A DNA stretch of 64,000 bases from JBMNFB01 sp050949085 (GTDB taxonomy: Bacteria > Bacillota > UBA994 > UBA5500). Each line of letters opens with the position of its first letter. The first letter of the stretch is position 1. Below are positions 41,106 through 50,277 of this stretch, piece by piece. The DNA is taken from NCBI GenBank assembly GCA_050949085.1, contig JBMNFB010000009.1:62001-126000 (forward strand). Direction: 5' to 3'. Position numbers and translations under genes: made by a program. The notes beneath the pieces are model-generated. The model was not told where the DNA came from, made no database searches, and was given only the letters and a program-made list of their open reading frames with translations.

Positions 41106-42995
41106 TTAGCGGCTGGGGACCGCCGCTGCCTGTTCTCCGGCAAAATACGCCTTGAGGATCGCGTGGGCGACGGGAACCGCGCCGGCCGCGCCTGAGCGAC
41201 CGTGGGCAACAAAGGTGGCTAACGCGACTTCTGGGTCTTCAAAGGGAGCAAAGCTGATGGCCCAGCTGTGGGGGGTGCGTCGGTCGCCGATCTCGGCGGT
41301 GCCAGTCTTTAAGGCAACCTCGACTTTTTCGCCATTTCGCAGCACCGGATCAGTGGTGAACTGATACCAGGCCGAGCCGTTGCCCGGTCCGCCGGGGCGG
41401 CTCTGGGGCAGGGTGACCTCGTGCATACCATTGCGGATCACTTCCAGGGCGACAGGATCCAGGTCCACCACATCCAGCAACTGCGGCGAGGCGCGGAAGG
41501 TAATCTCCCCCTCCGGAGACTCGATCTGTTTCACCACATATGGCTGATAGCGTTGCCCTCCATTGGCCAGAAGCGATGCATACATCGCCATCTGCAGAGG
41601 GGTGAACTCGACGATACCCTGACCGATGGAGGCGTCCCATACCTCCCCCGGATAGGGAATGGTTCCATAGATGCGCTGGAAATTCTCGCTGGTAGGGATG
41701 TTGCCTGGCGCACTGAGGTAACCGGGCACAAAATCCAGGTCTAGCGCCTCATCCAGTTGCAGCAGCTCGGCGGCCTCGCCGATCCTGTCCATGGCTCCAG
41801 CCCGGCCGTATTCGCTGACTAGCCGCTGGGCGATAGTGTAGAAGACGACATTACAGGAAACCTTGATGCCCTCTTCCAGCGTCAGGTGGCCGTGACCGCT
41901 GCTGCTCCAGCAGTTCTTGCGGGTATTGCCAACCCGGTAGGAGCCGGTGCAATAGAATGTTTCGTCTGGCTCCAGCACTCCACCCATCATGCCGGCCAGC
42001 AGCGTGATCGGCTTGAAGGTGGAGCCCACCGGATAGGCATTGAGCGGAATATTGGACGTCCAGAGGTAGTCCGACGTAGCCCAGCTGCCCGGGTTGAAAC
42101 TGGGATAGGAGGCCCAGGCCAGGATCTCGCCAGTCTTGACATTGAGCACAACGGCTGCCGCCCGGTCGGGCTTTTGCGGATAGCGGCTGTTGTTGTCGTT
42201 CAGACGCTCCACGATCTCGGCTATCGCCTGCTCGGCGGTGCGCTGCAGATCGGCATCGATGGTCAGGGTCATCTTGTTTCCAGCCACCGCTGGCACTTCA
42301 CCAACGTCGGCAATCAGCCGGTTGAAGCTATCCACCTCGACCTGACGGTAGCCGTCGATGCCGCGCAGACTGATGGCTGGATCGACCAGCTCGTAGGCGT
42401 TCTCCAGACCAAAGATGCCGACGGTGGCATCCAGCCGGTAACCCGCCTGTCGATAGGCGGCTGAGTTGTTCGGCGTAATCTTCCCCAGCCCACCGATGAG
42501 GTAGGCTGCCAGCTCACCCTGCGGATAATGGCGCACCGCCTGCCGCTCAACCAGCACGCCGGGCAGATCCATACGGCGCTCGTCGATGGCCAGAACGGTG
42601 TCCTCATCCACATCCACCGCGAGGCGGATGGGACGGTAGTGTCCCCGGGTTGTCTCACTGATCTGCTGCCGGATACTCTCTTCAGTTACGCCGTAGTCAG
42701 CCAGCAGGTCGGCCAGGGCAGGAATGACGTGGTCAATCTGCTGCAGGTCGCTGGGAACCATGAGCGACACCACATAGGCGGGGCGGCTGGTCACCAGCAG
42801 CAATCCATCACTGGTGAGGATGTCGCCGCGGGGAGCATCGATGATCAGTTCACGGGAGCTGTTGTTGGCCGCCCTGACCGCGTAGTAGCTGCCCTGGATC
42901 AACTGCACATAGGCCAGGCGGCCGATGAGGGCGATAATCAGGAACACGACAGTAAGATTAAAAGCGTTGAGGCGTTTCTCAAATTCTTGTTGCAC
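41106..42995 (-). CDS. mrdA: Penicillin-binding protein 2 (elongation transpeptidase)
   Basis: A 629-residue class B PBP cross-linking side-wall peptidoglycan with RodA. It has one N-terminal helix (NLTVVFLIIALIGRLAYVQ), the non-catalytic pedestal (ELIIDAPRGDILTSDG, residues about 50-230), and a transpeptidase domain with SxxK in GSTFKP (Ser about 325), SCN (about 378) and KTGTAE (about 561). GTG 42995 follows GGGGTGAAG. It is immediately downstream of mreD (6-base gap), the usual mreBCD-mrdA order. Confidence 0.95.
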   Translation of the reverse strand: MQQEFEKRLNAFNLTVVFLIIALIGRLAYVQLIQGSYYAVRAANNSSRELIIDAPRGDILTSDGLLLVTSRPAYVVSLMVPSDLQQIDHVIPALADLLADYGVTEESIRQQISETTRGHYRPIRLAVDVDEDTVLAIDERRMDLPGVLVERQAVRHYPQGELAAYLIGGLGKITPNNSAAYRQAGYRLDATVGIFGLENAYELVDPAISLRGIDGYRQVEVDSFNRLIADVGEVPAVAGNKMTLTIDADLQRTAEQAIAEIVERLNDNNSRYPQKPDRAAAVVLNVKTGEILAWASYPSFNPGSWATSDYLWTSNIPLNAYPVGSTFKPITLLAGMMGGVLEPDETFYCTGSYRVGNTRKNCWSSSGHGHLTLEEGIKVSCNVVFYTIAQRLVSEYGRAGAMDRIGEAAELLQLDEALDLDFVPGYLSAPGNIPTSENFQRIYGTIPYPGEVWDASIGQGIVEFTPLQMAMYASLLANGGQRYQPYVVKQIESPEGEITFRASPQLLDVVDLDPVALEVIRNGMHEVTLPQSRPGGPGNGSAWYQFTTDPVLRNGEKVEVALKTGTAEIGDRRTPHSWAISFAPFEDPEVALATFVAHGRSGAAGAVPVAHAILKAYFAGEQAAAVPSR

Positions 42996-43001
42996 GACAC
43001 T

Positions 43002-43487
43002 TCACCCCCTGGCGTCGGGACGACGGCTAAAAATCGCATAGAGAATGGCGACCAACAGGCTGTTGCCGAAGATCACGGGGAAAGAGCTGAGCCAGGCGCG
43101 ACCGGCCAGCCAGTATGCATAGAAAAGCCCGCTGAACCAGGTCATCAGCAGATAGTAGGCGGCCGCACCGGCTGCGCCGGTGATTAGCGGCACGATGATC
43201 GAATCGCGAAAGACGACCCGCCTGAACTGCCCGACCAGATAACCCAGGACAAACAGGGGCACAGTGTAGACTCCCAGGCCAAGACCGGTGGCGACGTCAC
43301 GCATCAGCCCGGCGAACAGGGCAAACAAGGCGCCAACCAGAGAGCCCTGACTGAGGGCGACAACGATGGTCAGCGCCAGAATCAGGTCAAGGTAGCGCAG
43401 GAACCCCGGCAGAGCCGGAATGACGGTGACCTGAAGCACGATGAAGGAGACGAGCACGAACACCATGAGGAGGTAGTATTTCCACAT
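43002..43487 (-). CDS. mreD: Rod-shape determining membrane protein MreD
   Basis: A 161-residue hydrophobic protein with five or six spans (VLVSFIVLQVTVIPAL, LDLILALTIVVALSQGSLVGALFALFAGLMRD). It is part of the elongasome with MreC, RodA and PBP2. ATG 43487 (GGAGGG 8 bases upstream) lies one base after the mreC stop. The LMRDVATGLGLGVY motif is typical of MreD. Confidence 0.92.
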   Translation of the reverse strand: MWKYYLLMVFVLVSFIVLQVTVIPALPGFLRYLDLILALTIVVALSQGSLVGALFALFAGLMRDVATGLGLGVYTVPLFVLGYLVGQFRRVVFRDSIIVPLITGAAGAAAYYLLMTWFSGLFYAYWLAGRAWLSSFPVIFGNSLLVAILYAIFSRRPDARG

Positions 43488-43488
43488 C

Positions 43489-44322
43489 CTAACGCCCTCC
43501 CAGCGAGGTGACCAGCAATACTTCCTCCACAACGCTGAAGTTCACAGCAGGTTTGATGGTGGCAATCAGTTGCAGCCCGTCGGCGGTAGGAGTGACCTGG
43601 GTGATCTCCCCGATCACGATTCCCGGGGGAGTAGGAAGTGCACCGGTGCCAGCGGTAACAACCAGGTGACCGACTCGCACGTCAGCATCGCGGGCAAGAC
43701 GGATGAGACGAAGCATGCCCGGCGCGCCAGGATCAGCCTCAGCCGTACCGCGCACCCGCGTCTCCTGCACCTGGGCAGCCACCGGGCCGCGCGGATCGGT
43801 GATCAATACCACCTTGGAACTGGTGGGGCCCACTTCGTAAACGCGGCCGACAAAACCGCGGTGGGTGATCACCGGCATATTCACCTCAACCCCATCCTCG
43901 CTCCCCTGATCAATCAGCAACTCCTGGTGCCAGGGGGTAGTGCTGGTGCCGATCACCTTGGCCAGCTGCAGTGCCAGCTCGGGGCGGCTCTCCCTGTAGC
44001 CGAGCAGCTCTTTCAGGCGCAGATTTTCCCGCTGAACTTCCACCAGCAGGTTGAACTGCATCTCCAGCGCATCGAGACGCGCCTGCAGTTCAGCGTTGCG
44101 CGCCTGTAGCGAGAAGAGCCCGGCCAGATCGTCGCCGAAGCCCCTGATCTGCTGCACAATGTAGCTGCTCCAGCGCTGCAGCGGCGCAAAAATACGCATG
44201 ATAAAACCCTCTAGCCCGGACTGGTCACTCCGCTGGCCAGCATACGCTCCCAGGAAACTGATCAGAATCACCAGAGCCAGGCTAAAGGTGATAAATCCCC
44301 TGTTTCTCCTCCAGAAGGACAA
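43489..44322 (-). CDS. mreC: Rod-shape determining protein MreC
   Basis: A 277-residue bitopic protein: one N-terminal helix (FITFSLALVILISFLGAYA), a coiled coil (about 70-105, LQARNAELQARLDALEMQF) and an extracytoplasmic beta domain (AKVIGTSTTPWHQELLIDQGS ... VITHRGFVGRVYEV, given in segments). It scaffolds PBP2 activation. The start is taken as TTG 44322, with only a weak GAG-rich ribosome binding site; no better in-frame start exists. It lies 22 bases after mreB. Confidence 0.92.
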   Translation of the reverse strand: MSFWRRNRGFITFSLALVILISFLGAYAGQRSDQSGLEGFIMRIFAPLQRWSSYIVQQIRGFGDDLAGLFSLQARNAELQARLDALEMQFNLLVEVQRENLRLKELLGYRESRPELALQLAKVIGTSTTPWHQELLIDQGSEDGVEVNMPVITHRGFVGRVYEVGPTSSKVVLITDPRGPVAAQVQETRVRGTAEADPGAPGMLRLIRLARDADVRVGHLVVTAGTGALPTPPGIVIGEITQVTPTADGLQLIATIKPAVNFSVVEEVLLVTSLGGR

Positions 44323-44344
44323 CTCGCACTCACGCCCTTTTTCT

Positions 44345-45376
44345 CTATCTGCGTGGCGAGGCAGCGACTAGCTTCTGCAGGTCTGGATTTTCTACAATCT
44401 TGCCGGTTCCCAACGCTACGCAGGTCAGCGGCTCTTCAGCCACGTGTACCGGCATACCGGTGTCCTCACTCAGCAGCTTATCCAGCCCGCGCAGCAATGC
44501 GCCACCACCGGTCATCATAATTCCTCGATCCATAATGTCTGCGGCCAACTCTGGTGGCGTTCGCTCCAGGGTGGATTTCACGGCATCGACAATGGCGCGG
44601 ATCGGCTCTGACAGGGCTTCTCGCACCTCGGTCGATGTCAGCTCCACCACCTTGGGCAAGCCGGTTACCAGATCGCGCCCTCTGACATCCATTTTTTCTT
44701 CCTCGCCCATCAGGTAGGCGGTACCGATAGTCTTCTTCGTCTCTTCGGCGGTTCTCTCACCGATCATCAGATTGTAATGGCGCTTGACGTAGGCGATGAT
44801 GGCGTCATCCATCTCATCTCCCGCCACGCGGATGGAGCGATGGGTGACAACGCCGCCCAGTGAGATGACGGCAACCTCGGTTGTGCCGCCGCCGATGTCA
44901 ACCACCATGTTGCCGGTGGGCTCGTCCACTGGCAGACCAGCACCGATCGCGGCAGCCATCGGTTCTTCGACGATATATGCATCGCGCGCCCCGGCGGATT
45001 TGGTGGCGTCATAAACGGCGCGTTTCTCCACTTCAGTCACACCCGAGGGCACACAGACCACCACCAGGGGCGAGACGAGAGGCCTGCCGCCCAGCGCGCT
45101 GCGGATGAATTTATGCAGCATCTTCTGTGTCGTGTCAAAGTCGGCAATCACGCCATCGCGCAGCGGCCGAATGGCGACAATGTTCCCGGGGGTGCGCCCC
45201 ACCATTCGCTTGGCCGCCTCACCGACCTCCAGCACTTCGCCGGAATCGCGGCGGATTGCCACGACAGACGGTTCGTCAACCGTGATGCCCTTGCCTTTTA
45301 CATAAACCAGCGAATTGGCAGTGCCGAGATCGATGCCCAGATCGCGGGAGAAATACCTCTGCAAGACATTTGTCAT
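44345..45376 (-). CDS. mreB: Actin-like rod-shape protein MreB
   Basis: A 343-residue actin homologue directing side-wall synthesis. Phosphate 1 motif GIDLGTANSLVYVKGKG, phosphate 2 MVVDIGGGTTEVAVISLGG and the adenosine motif MTGGGALLRGLDKLL are intact. The N-terminal LQRYFSRDLG helix may contact the membrane. GGGAGGG precedes the ATG. It is between radC and mreC, as in most Firmicutes. Confidence 0.97.
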   Translation of the reverse strand: MTNVLQRYFSRDLGIDLGTANSLVYVKGKGITVDEPSVVAIRRDSGEVLEVGEAAKRMVGRTPGNIVAIRPLRDGVIADFDTTQKMLHKFIRSALGGRPLVSPLVVVCVPSGVTEVEKRAVYDATKSAGARDAYIVEEPMAAAIGAGLPVDEPTGNMVVDIGGGTTEVAVISLGGVVTHRSIRVAGDEMDDAIIAYVKRHYNLMIGERTAEETKKTIGTAYLMGEEEKMDVRGRDLVTGLPKVVELTSTEVREALSEPIRAIVDAVKSTLERTPPELAADIMDRGIMMTGGGALLRGLDKLLSEDTGMPVHVAEEPLTCVALGTGKIVENPDLQKLVAASPRR

Positions 45377-45394
45377 CCGTTTGCCCTCCCAAGC

Positions 45395-46081
45395 CTAAAC
45401 TAAGCCTTTTTCTTTCAGGCTTATAGTCTTACCATCACCAAAAATGATGTGGTCTAAAACCTCAATGCCAATAATCTTACCTGCTTCTGTCAACCGGCGC
45501 GTAACATTGATGTCCTCGCGGCTCGGTGTGGGATCGCCACTGGGGTGATTGTGAGCGACAATCATCCCCGCCGCGCTGCGCCGGATCGCCCGCTTGAATA
45601 CTTCCCTGGGGTGCACGATCGATGCATTCAGACTACCCAGAAAGACGCCCTCGATGGCGAGAACCTGATTCTTGGTATCCAGCAGAACGATGACGAACTC
45701 CTCCTGATCAAGCTGCAGAAAGCGAGACATCAGCAGCTTCTCCACATCAGACGGATGCCTGATCACGGCCTGCTGGAACCGGTTCTCAGCGATGCGTGTC
45801 GCCAGCTCGGTGATGGCACCCAGCTTGCTGGCCTTAGCCAGACCGATGCCTGGGATCTGCGACAGCTCCTCCAGGGAGAGATCGAACAGGCCCCGCAGCC
45901 CACCGCACTCACTCAGCAGGCGATTGGATAGCTGCAGCGCCGACTCGCCCCGCCGCCCGGTGCCGAGAATGATCGCCAATAGCTCCGAGTTGCTCAGTTG
46001 CTTCGGTCCCAGGCGAAACATCCGCTCGCGCGGCCGCTCCTCGACAGGCATATCCTTGATCAGGACGGAATCCAGTGACAC
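45395..46081 (-). CDS. radC: RadC family JAB-domain protein
   Basis: A 228-residue protein with N-terminal UPF0758 helices, a helix-hairpin-helix (LSQIPGIGLAKASKLGAI) and a C-terminal JAMM metalloprotease-like motif HNHPSGDPTPSRED. Despite the name, a DNA-repair role is not established. GTG 46081 has GGAGGTG 6 bases upstream and is preferred to the in-frame start at 46096. The maf-radC-mreB order is conserved. Confidence 0.94.
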   Translation of the reverse strand: MSLDSVLIKDMPVEERPRERMFRLGPKQLSNSELLAIILGTGRRGESALQLSNRLLSECGGLRGLFDLSLEELSQIPGIGLAKASKLGAITELATRIAENRFQQAVIRHPSDVEKLLMSRFLQLDQEEFVIVLLDTKNQVLAIEGVFLGSLNASIVHPREVFKRAIRRSAAGMIVAHNHPSGDPTPSREDINVTRRLTEAGKIIGIEVLDHIIFGDGKTISLKEKGLV

Positions 46082-46113
46082 TTTCGCACCTCCCAAACAG
46101 CGCGGGCGCTAAA

Positions 46114-46671
46114 TTATCCCAGCTGATGCCAGAGCTCTACCAGCCGGCTCAGCGGCAGGCCGACCACATTGTAATAGCAGCCTTCTATGCAGTCGACAAA
46201 GGTCGCTGCCCTGCCCTGAATAGCGTAGGCCCCTGCCTTATCGTAGGGTTCGTCGCTATCCAGATACACGTCGATTTCCTCATCGGTCAACGCCCGCATA
46301 TGCACCCGCGTGGTGACCAGATCGACCAGGGAAGCACCAGTCTCGCCGTTGACGAGGGCCAGGGCAGTCAACACCTCGTGCCAATCATCGGACAGCTGCC
46401 GCAGCATGCCGTCGGCATCGGCGCGGTCAACCGGCTTCCCCAGAACCTGCCCGTCATGGACCACCACTGTGTCTGCACCGAGCACCCAGCCCTTCCCGAC
46501 TCGCTGCGCGACTTCGCGCGCCTTGCCCAGAGCATTGCAGGTCACGATCTCCTGCGGGCTGCCCTGGACCACCTCCTCAAAGGTGCTGGGAACCACCTCA
46601 AAGCTGGCGCCAATCTGACACAGCAGTTCCTTCCGCCGCGGTGAACCGGAGGCCAGGATCAGGCTGATCAT
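46114..46671 (-). CDS. maf: Maf family nucleotide pyrophosphatase
   Basis: A 185-residue Maf/HAM1-like house-cleaning enzyme hydrolysing non-canonical or modified nucleoside triphosphates. It begins ILASGSPRRKELL; GADTVVVHDGQVLGKP and EPYDKAGAYAIQGRAATFVDCIEGCYYNVVGLPL (segments) are diagnostic. In Bacillus it also influences septation. It overlaps the end of the DUF4321 gene by 4 bases and is followed by radC. Confidence 0.95.
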   Translation of the reverse strand: MISLILASGSPRRKELLCQIGASFEVVPSTFEEVVQGSPQEIVTCNALGKAREVAQRVGKGWVLGADTVVVHDGQVLGKPVDRADADGMLRQLSDDWHEVLTALALVNGETGASLVDLVTTRVHMRALTDEEIDVYLDSDEPYDKAGAYAIQGRAATFVDCIEGCYYNVVGLPLSRLVELWHQLG

Positions 46672-46922
46672 AGGCTTCGATAGATGAGCAGGGCCAGAGC
46701 CAGACCGATCAACCCAGCCACAGACAGCTTGACCGAAAAGCCCAGCGTCAGGGAGAACATCTCCAGGTTGAGCACCAGCGGCGAGGTGAGGCCGTAAGCG
46801 CGGCTGGAGATGTTCAGGAAAGGCAGGAAATCGCCCAGAGCCTGGCCCAGCAGGCTTCCCAGAAAGGAGCCGATGACCAGGAAAAGAACCAGCAGGAAGC
46901 CGCTCTTGTTGCGTCTATGCAT
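46668..46922 (-). CDS. DUF4321 membrane protein
   Basis: An 84-residue protein with two hydrophobic helices (FLLVLFLVIGSFLGSLLGQAL and FSVKLSVAGLIGLALALLIY) joined by FLPFLNISSRAYGLTSPLVLNL. It matches the small DUF4321 family typically found directly upstream of maf in Clostridia. Function unknown. It is the first gene of the maf-radC-mreBCD-mrdA-minCDE operon; AAGGAG precedes the ATG. Confidence 0.85.
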   Translation of the reverse strand: MHRRNKSGFLLVLFLVIGSFLGSLLGQALGDFLPFLNISSRAYGLTSPLVLNLEMFSLTLGFSVKLSVAGLIGLALALLIYRSL

Positions 46923-46999
46923 GTGACACCACTCCTTTGTGTCCTACTCGAAGGCTGCCCGTGGCGACAGGGCAGGCTCAGCCTGTCCACGTCATCCTT

Positions 47000-47028
47000 A
47001 TTGTAACATAGCCGTCTCCTTGATAGTA
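47000..47028 (-). promoter_or_regulatory. Probable promoter of the DUF4321-maf-radC-mre-min operon
   Basis: On the minus strand TGTTACAAT: -10 TACAAT (47005-47000) with an extended TG. The -35 position 17 bases away reads TACTAT, a poor match. Confidence 0.5.
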
Positions 47029-47049
47029 CCAGAGAAAAATCGCGCTGAC

Positions 47050-47080
47050 ACAGGAAAGGCCCGGGCTTTTACCCGGGCCT
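47050..47080 (-). terminator. Terminator of the rnf operon
   Basis: AGGCCCGGG / CCCGGGCCT, a 9-bp GC-rich stem with a 6-base loop, then TTTCCTG on the minus strand. It lies 16 bases after the rnfB stop. Confidence 0.85.
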
Positions 47081-47095
47081 CGTCAGGCAACCAGC

Positions 47096-48079
47096 TTAAT
47101 GCAGAGTGATGACCTTCTGCGGGCACTTCTCCACGCATGCGCCGCAGCCGACACATTTATCGGCGATCACCTTGTGGGGCGACTTCAGCTCACCCTCAAT
47201 CGCTCCGACGGGGCAGACCCGCTTGCAGAGAGTGCAGCCGACGCACCCGTCGCCGATAACCGCCTTCGGGCGCCCCTCCAGATCGCCATAGATGGCATGG
47301 GTCGGACACTTGGGGACGCAGAGGCCGCAGTTACGACACTTGGCAGGGTCGATGGTGGCCAGGTTGTTCTCGACAGTGATCGCATCAAAGGGACATACCC
47401 TGGCACAGATGCCGCAGCCGATACAGCCAATCTGACAGATCTTCCGTACCACGGCACCTTTATCCGTCGACAGGCAGCGCACCTGCACCCGGTTGGATTC
47501 AGGACGCATGCCGATGATGTTGCGCGGGCAGGCAGCCACGCACTTCTCGCAGCTCTGGCATTTCTCTTCGTCGATGATGGGCAGTCGGTCCTCACTCATG
47601 GTGATGGCGTCAAAGGGACAGACGGCCGCACAGTCGCCATAGCCGAGGCAGCCAAAGCTGCAGGCCTTATCTCCGCCACCAACCGCCTGGGCAGCGCTGC
47701 AGGTCTGGACGCCGGCATACTGATGCCGGGAACCGCATGCCTCTTTGTCCCCCTGGCAGTAGACGGTAGCGACCAGCTTCTCCTTCACTTCCACATCGCC
47801 AGCACCCATGATTTCAGCCAGTCGCGCGGCGACGGCAGCACCCCCGACTGGACACAGGGTCAGCTCAGCGCCTTCCAGAATGCCCTCGGCATAGGCGACA
47901 CAGCCTGGATAGCCGCAGCCACCGCAGTTTGCTCCCGGCAGTGCAGTGACGATCTCCTCCAGGCGAGGGTCTACGGGAACAGCAAACTTCTTGGAGGCAA
48001 AGGCGAGGCCGAGCCCGAACAACAGCCCGAAGCCCCCCAGAGTGATAACGGCAGCTAGAAAAGCAAGCATTGAACTCAT
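47096..48079 (-). CDS. rnfB: Rnf complex subunit B (polyferredoxin)
   Basis: A 327-residue entry point for ferredoxin electrons into Rnf. It has an N-terminal membrane helix (LAFLAAVITLGGFGLLFGLGLAF), a four-Cys Fe-S domain (NCGGCGYPGC ... LCPVGG), then a run of ferredoxin motifs: CLGYGDCAAVCP, CQSCEKCVAACP, CIGCGICARVCP, CRNCGLCVPKCP, CVGCTLCKRVCP, CVGCGACVEKCP. This is the expanded polyferredoxin form common in Clostridia. GGAGGTG lies 8 bases before the ATG. Last gene of the operon. Confidence 0.96.
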   Translation of the reverse strand: MSSMLAFLAAVITLGGFGLLFGLGLAFASKKFAVPVDPRLEEIVTALPGANCGGCGYPGCVAYAEGILEGAELTLCPVGGAAVAARLAEIMGAGDVEVKEKLVATVYCQGDKEACGSRHQYAGVQTCSAAQAVGGGDKACSFGCLGYGDCAAVCPFDAITMSEDRLPIIDEEKCQSCEKCVAACPRNIIGMRPESNRVQVRCLSTDKGAVVRKICQIGCIGCGICARVCPFDAITVENNLATIDPAKCRNCGLCVPKCPTHAIYGDLEGRPKAVIGDGCVGCTLCKRVCPVGAIEGELKSPHKVIADKCVGCGACVEKCPQKVITLH

Positions 48080-48100
48080 TCTCTTAACACCTCCTCCTGA

Positions 48101-48676
48101 CTACAGCAGGCCCTGGAAGCCGAGAAAGGCAATGGAAAGCAGGCCAGCCGTGATCAGTGCCAGCGGAAAGCCTTGCAGCGGCTTGGCCACCTTGGATGCA
48201 GCGAGGCGCTCACGAATGCCTGCAAAGATGACGATCGCCAGGAAAAAGCCCAGACCGCCAGAGAATCCATTGAGCATGGATTCCAGCAGACCGTACTCAG
48301 TATTGATATTGAGAATAGCCACGCCCAGCACGGCGCAGTTGGTGGTGATCAGCGGCAGATAGACGCCCAGCGCCTGGTAGAGGGTTGGGCTGGATTTCTG
48401 CAGGAACATCTCCACCAGCTGAACCAGGGCAGCGATGACCAGAATAAAGGCGATGGTCTGTAGATATAGCAGGTCGAAGTTCTCCAGGATAGCTGTCTGA
48501 ATCAGCCAGGTGACCGCCGAAGCTACAGTCATAACAAAGGTGACGGCAATGCCCATGCCGGTGGCAGTCTCTACTTTTTTCGATACACCCAGGAAGGGAC
48601 AGATCCCCAGGAATCTGGAGAGGACGAAGTTATTGACCAGAATACCGCCCAGCACGATAGCAAATACTTGACCCAT
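48101..48676 (-). CDS. rnfA: Rnf complex subunit A
   Basis: A 191-residue six-helix subunit homologous to NqrE. The Cys residues that help hold the intramembrane [2Fe-2S] cluster with RnfE are in LGICPFLGVSKK and ITTNCAVLG. Together with RnfE it passes electrons across the membrane. It lies between rnfE (14-base gap) and rnfB (21 bases). Confidence 0.96.
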   Translation of the reverse strand: MGQVFAIVLGGILVNNFVLSRFLGICPFLGVSKKVETATGMGIAVTFVMTVASAVTWLIQTAILENFDLLYLQTIAFILVIAALVQLVEMFLQKSSPTLYQALGVYLPLITTNCAVLGVAILNINTEYGLLESMLNGFSGGLGFFLAIVIFAGIRERLAASKVAKPLQGFPLALITAGLLSIAFLGFQGLL

Positions 48677-48690
48677 TCTCTATCGCCTCC

Positions 48691-49287
48691 TTACGCTGTG
48701 CGCCGAGTGCGCAAGAAGTTGATCAGGCCCATCAGTAAACCGAGGGTTATAAACGCGCCGGGAGCCATGATCATGATCAGCATCGGCTGAAAAGAAACCC
48801 CCAACAGAGAAACCCCAAAGACAGAGCCGGAGCCCAACAGCTCGCGCACGGAACCGAGCAGAGTCAGGGCCAGGGTAAAGCCGAGTCCCATTCCCAGACC
48901 ATCAACCATAGACACGAGAACGTTGCTCTTGGAAGCAAAGGACTCAGCCCTCTGCAGGATGAGGCAGTTAACGACGATCAGCGGAATATATAAGCCTAGC
49001 ACTCGATGTAGATCGGGGACAAAAGCCATCATCACCAGATCGGTGATAGTCGTAAATGTGGCGATGACGACGATATAAATGGGGATACGGACTTGATTGG
49101 GTACAATTCTGCGAATCAGCGAGATCAGGATGTTGGAGCAGGTCAAGACAAAGGCCGTGGCCAGCCCCATGCCGATCCCATTGATGGCCGCCGTAGTCAC
49201 GGCCATGGTCGGGCACATACCGATAACGAGGCTGAATACCGGGTTTTCCCTGATCAGCCCTTTCAAGAACTCCTTCTGGATACTCAT
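48691..49287 (-). CDS. rnfE: Rnf complex subunit E
   Basis: A 198-residue six-helix subunit homologous to NqrD, inverted-topology partner of RnfA. Cluster Cys residues are seen in VIGMCPTMAVTTAAINGIGMG (CPTMAVT) and IVVNCLILQRAESFAS. In standard operons rnfG lies immediately upstream; here only 55 bases separate this gene from rnfD. GAGGGGG is near the ATG. Confidence 0.96.
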   Translation of the reverse strand: MSIQKEFLKGLIRENPVFSLVIGMCPTMAVTTAAINGIGMGLATAFVLTCSNILISLIRRIVPNQVRIPIYIVVIATFTTITDLVMMAFVPDLHRVLGLYIPLIVVNCLILQRAESFASKSNVLVSMVDGLGMGLGFTLALTLLGSVRELLGSGSVFGVSLLGVSFQPMLIMIMAPGAFITLGLLMGLINFLRTRRTA

Positions 49288-49342
49288 CGCTACACCCCCT
49301 CCTTGACTACTCTAGATACTGCCGAGTCAGACCGACGCAGCC

Positions 49343-50266
49343 TCATTTAGTGACACTACCAAACCGGCGGGGCCGGATGTAACGGTCAATCAACGGCGTC
49401 AGGCCATTCATGACCAGAATCGCGTAGGTGACTCCCTCGGGGTAGCCACCCCAGATGCGGATGATGCTGGTGATCAGCCCGCAGCCGATACCCATGACCC
49501 AGCGTCCCGGTCGGGTGACCGGCGAAGTAACCAGATCTGTCGCCATGAAGAAGGCGCCCAGAAGCACGCCTCCGGCCAGCACATGGAAGAGCGGATTGCC
49601 TGAGAAAAGGCTGGCTCCGCCAAAGATCCAGGTGAAAGCCGCCACCGAGCCGATAAATCCTGCAGGAATACGCCAGTCGATGATGCCACGCCAGATCAGG
49701 TAGGCACCACCCAGGAGCAGGGCTAGCGCCGAAGTCTCACCCAGACTGCCCGGTACTATGCCTAGGAAGAGTGCGTCATAGCTGGCTTGCGCGCCAGCCA
49801 GCGGCGTGGCAGTCGTCAACAGGGTGAACGGAGCCAGGAAGTTAGTCATCTGCGTCGGGAATGACGCCAGCAGCACCCCGCGGCCGATCAGGGCCGGGTT
49901 GAACGGGTTGTCACCCAGCCCGCCAAAGACCTGCTTGGCGATGGCGATAGCAACGACCGAACCCACAGCCACCATCCAGAGCGGCATGCCGGGCGGCAAT
50001 GTAAAGGCGAGCAATAAACCAGTGACAGCGGCACTGAAGTCATTCACGGTTACCGGCTTGCCTGTCAGCCGCTGAATCACCGCTTCAGTGACGACCGCAC
50101 TAACCACGCCAACCAACATCACCCACAGGGCTTGCAGTTTGAAGAAGAACACCGCCAGCACGGCTGCCGGCATCAGGGCCAACAGCACCTCGAGCATCAT
50201 CCGTTGTGTCGTCAGGGGATGATGCTCATGCGGGGATGAGGTCACCAACAGCTGCTTTTGTTCCAT
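49343..50266 (-). CDS. rnfD: Rnf complex subunit D
   Basis: A 307-residue membrane subunit homologous to NqrB, carrying a covalent FMN. ATG 50266 was chosen (M-E-Q-K-Q-L); longer frames run into rnfC. Ten-span profile with GGLGDNPFNPALIGRGVLL, and TTATPLAG (about residue 151) at the place of the flavinylated Thr. YPEGVTYAILVMNGLTPLIDRYIRP near the end is standard. It is full length, so rnfG was not lost by fusion into this gene. Confidence 0.95.
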   Translation of the reverse strand: MEQKQLLVTSSPHEHHPLTTQRMMLEVLLALMPAAVLAVFFFKLQALWVMLVGVVSAVVTEAVIQRLTGKPVTVNDFSAAVTGLLLAFTLPPGMPLWMVAVGSVVAIAIAKQVFGGLGDNPFNPALIGRGVLLASFPTQMTNFLAPFTLLTTATPLAGAQASYDALFLGIVPGSLGETSALALLLGGAYLIWRGIIDWRIPAGFIGSVAAFTWIFGGASLFSGNPLFHVLAGGVLLGAFFMATDLVTSPVTRPGRWVMGIGCGLITSIIRIWGGYPEGVTYAILVMNGLTPLIDRYIRPRRFGSVTK

Positions 50267-50277
50267 GTCTCTCCCCC

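Noticed and set aside
46965..46995. GACAGG ... CCTGTC hairpin near the DUF4321 gene, considered as a fourth copy of the dispersed element
   Set aside because: Only the short stem is similar; none of the conserved blocks (CAGGACACACC, GCCTTCAGGGGC) are present.
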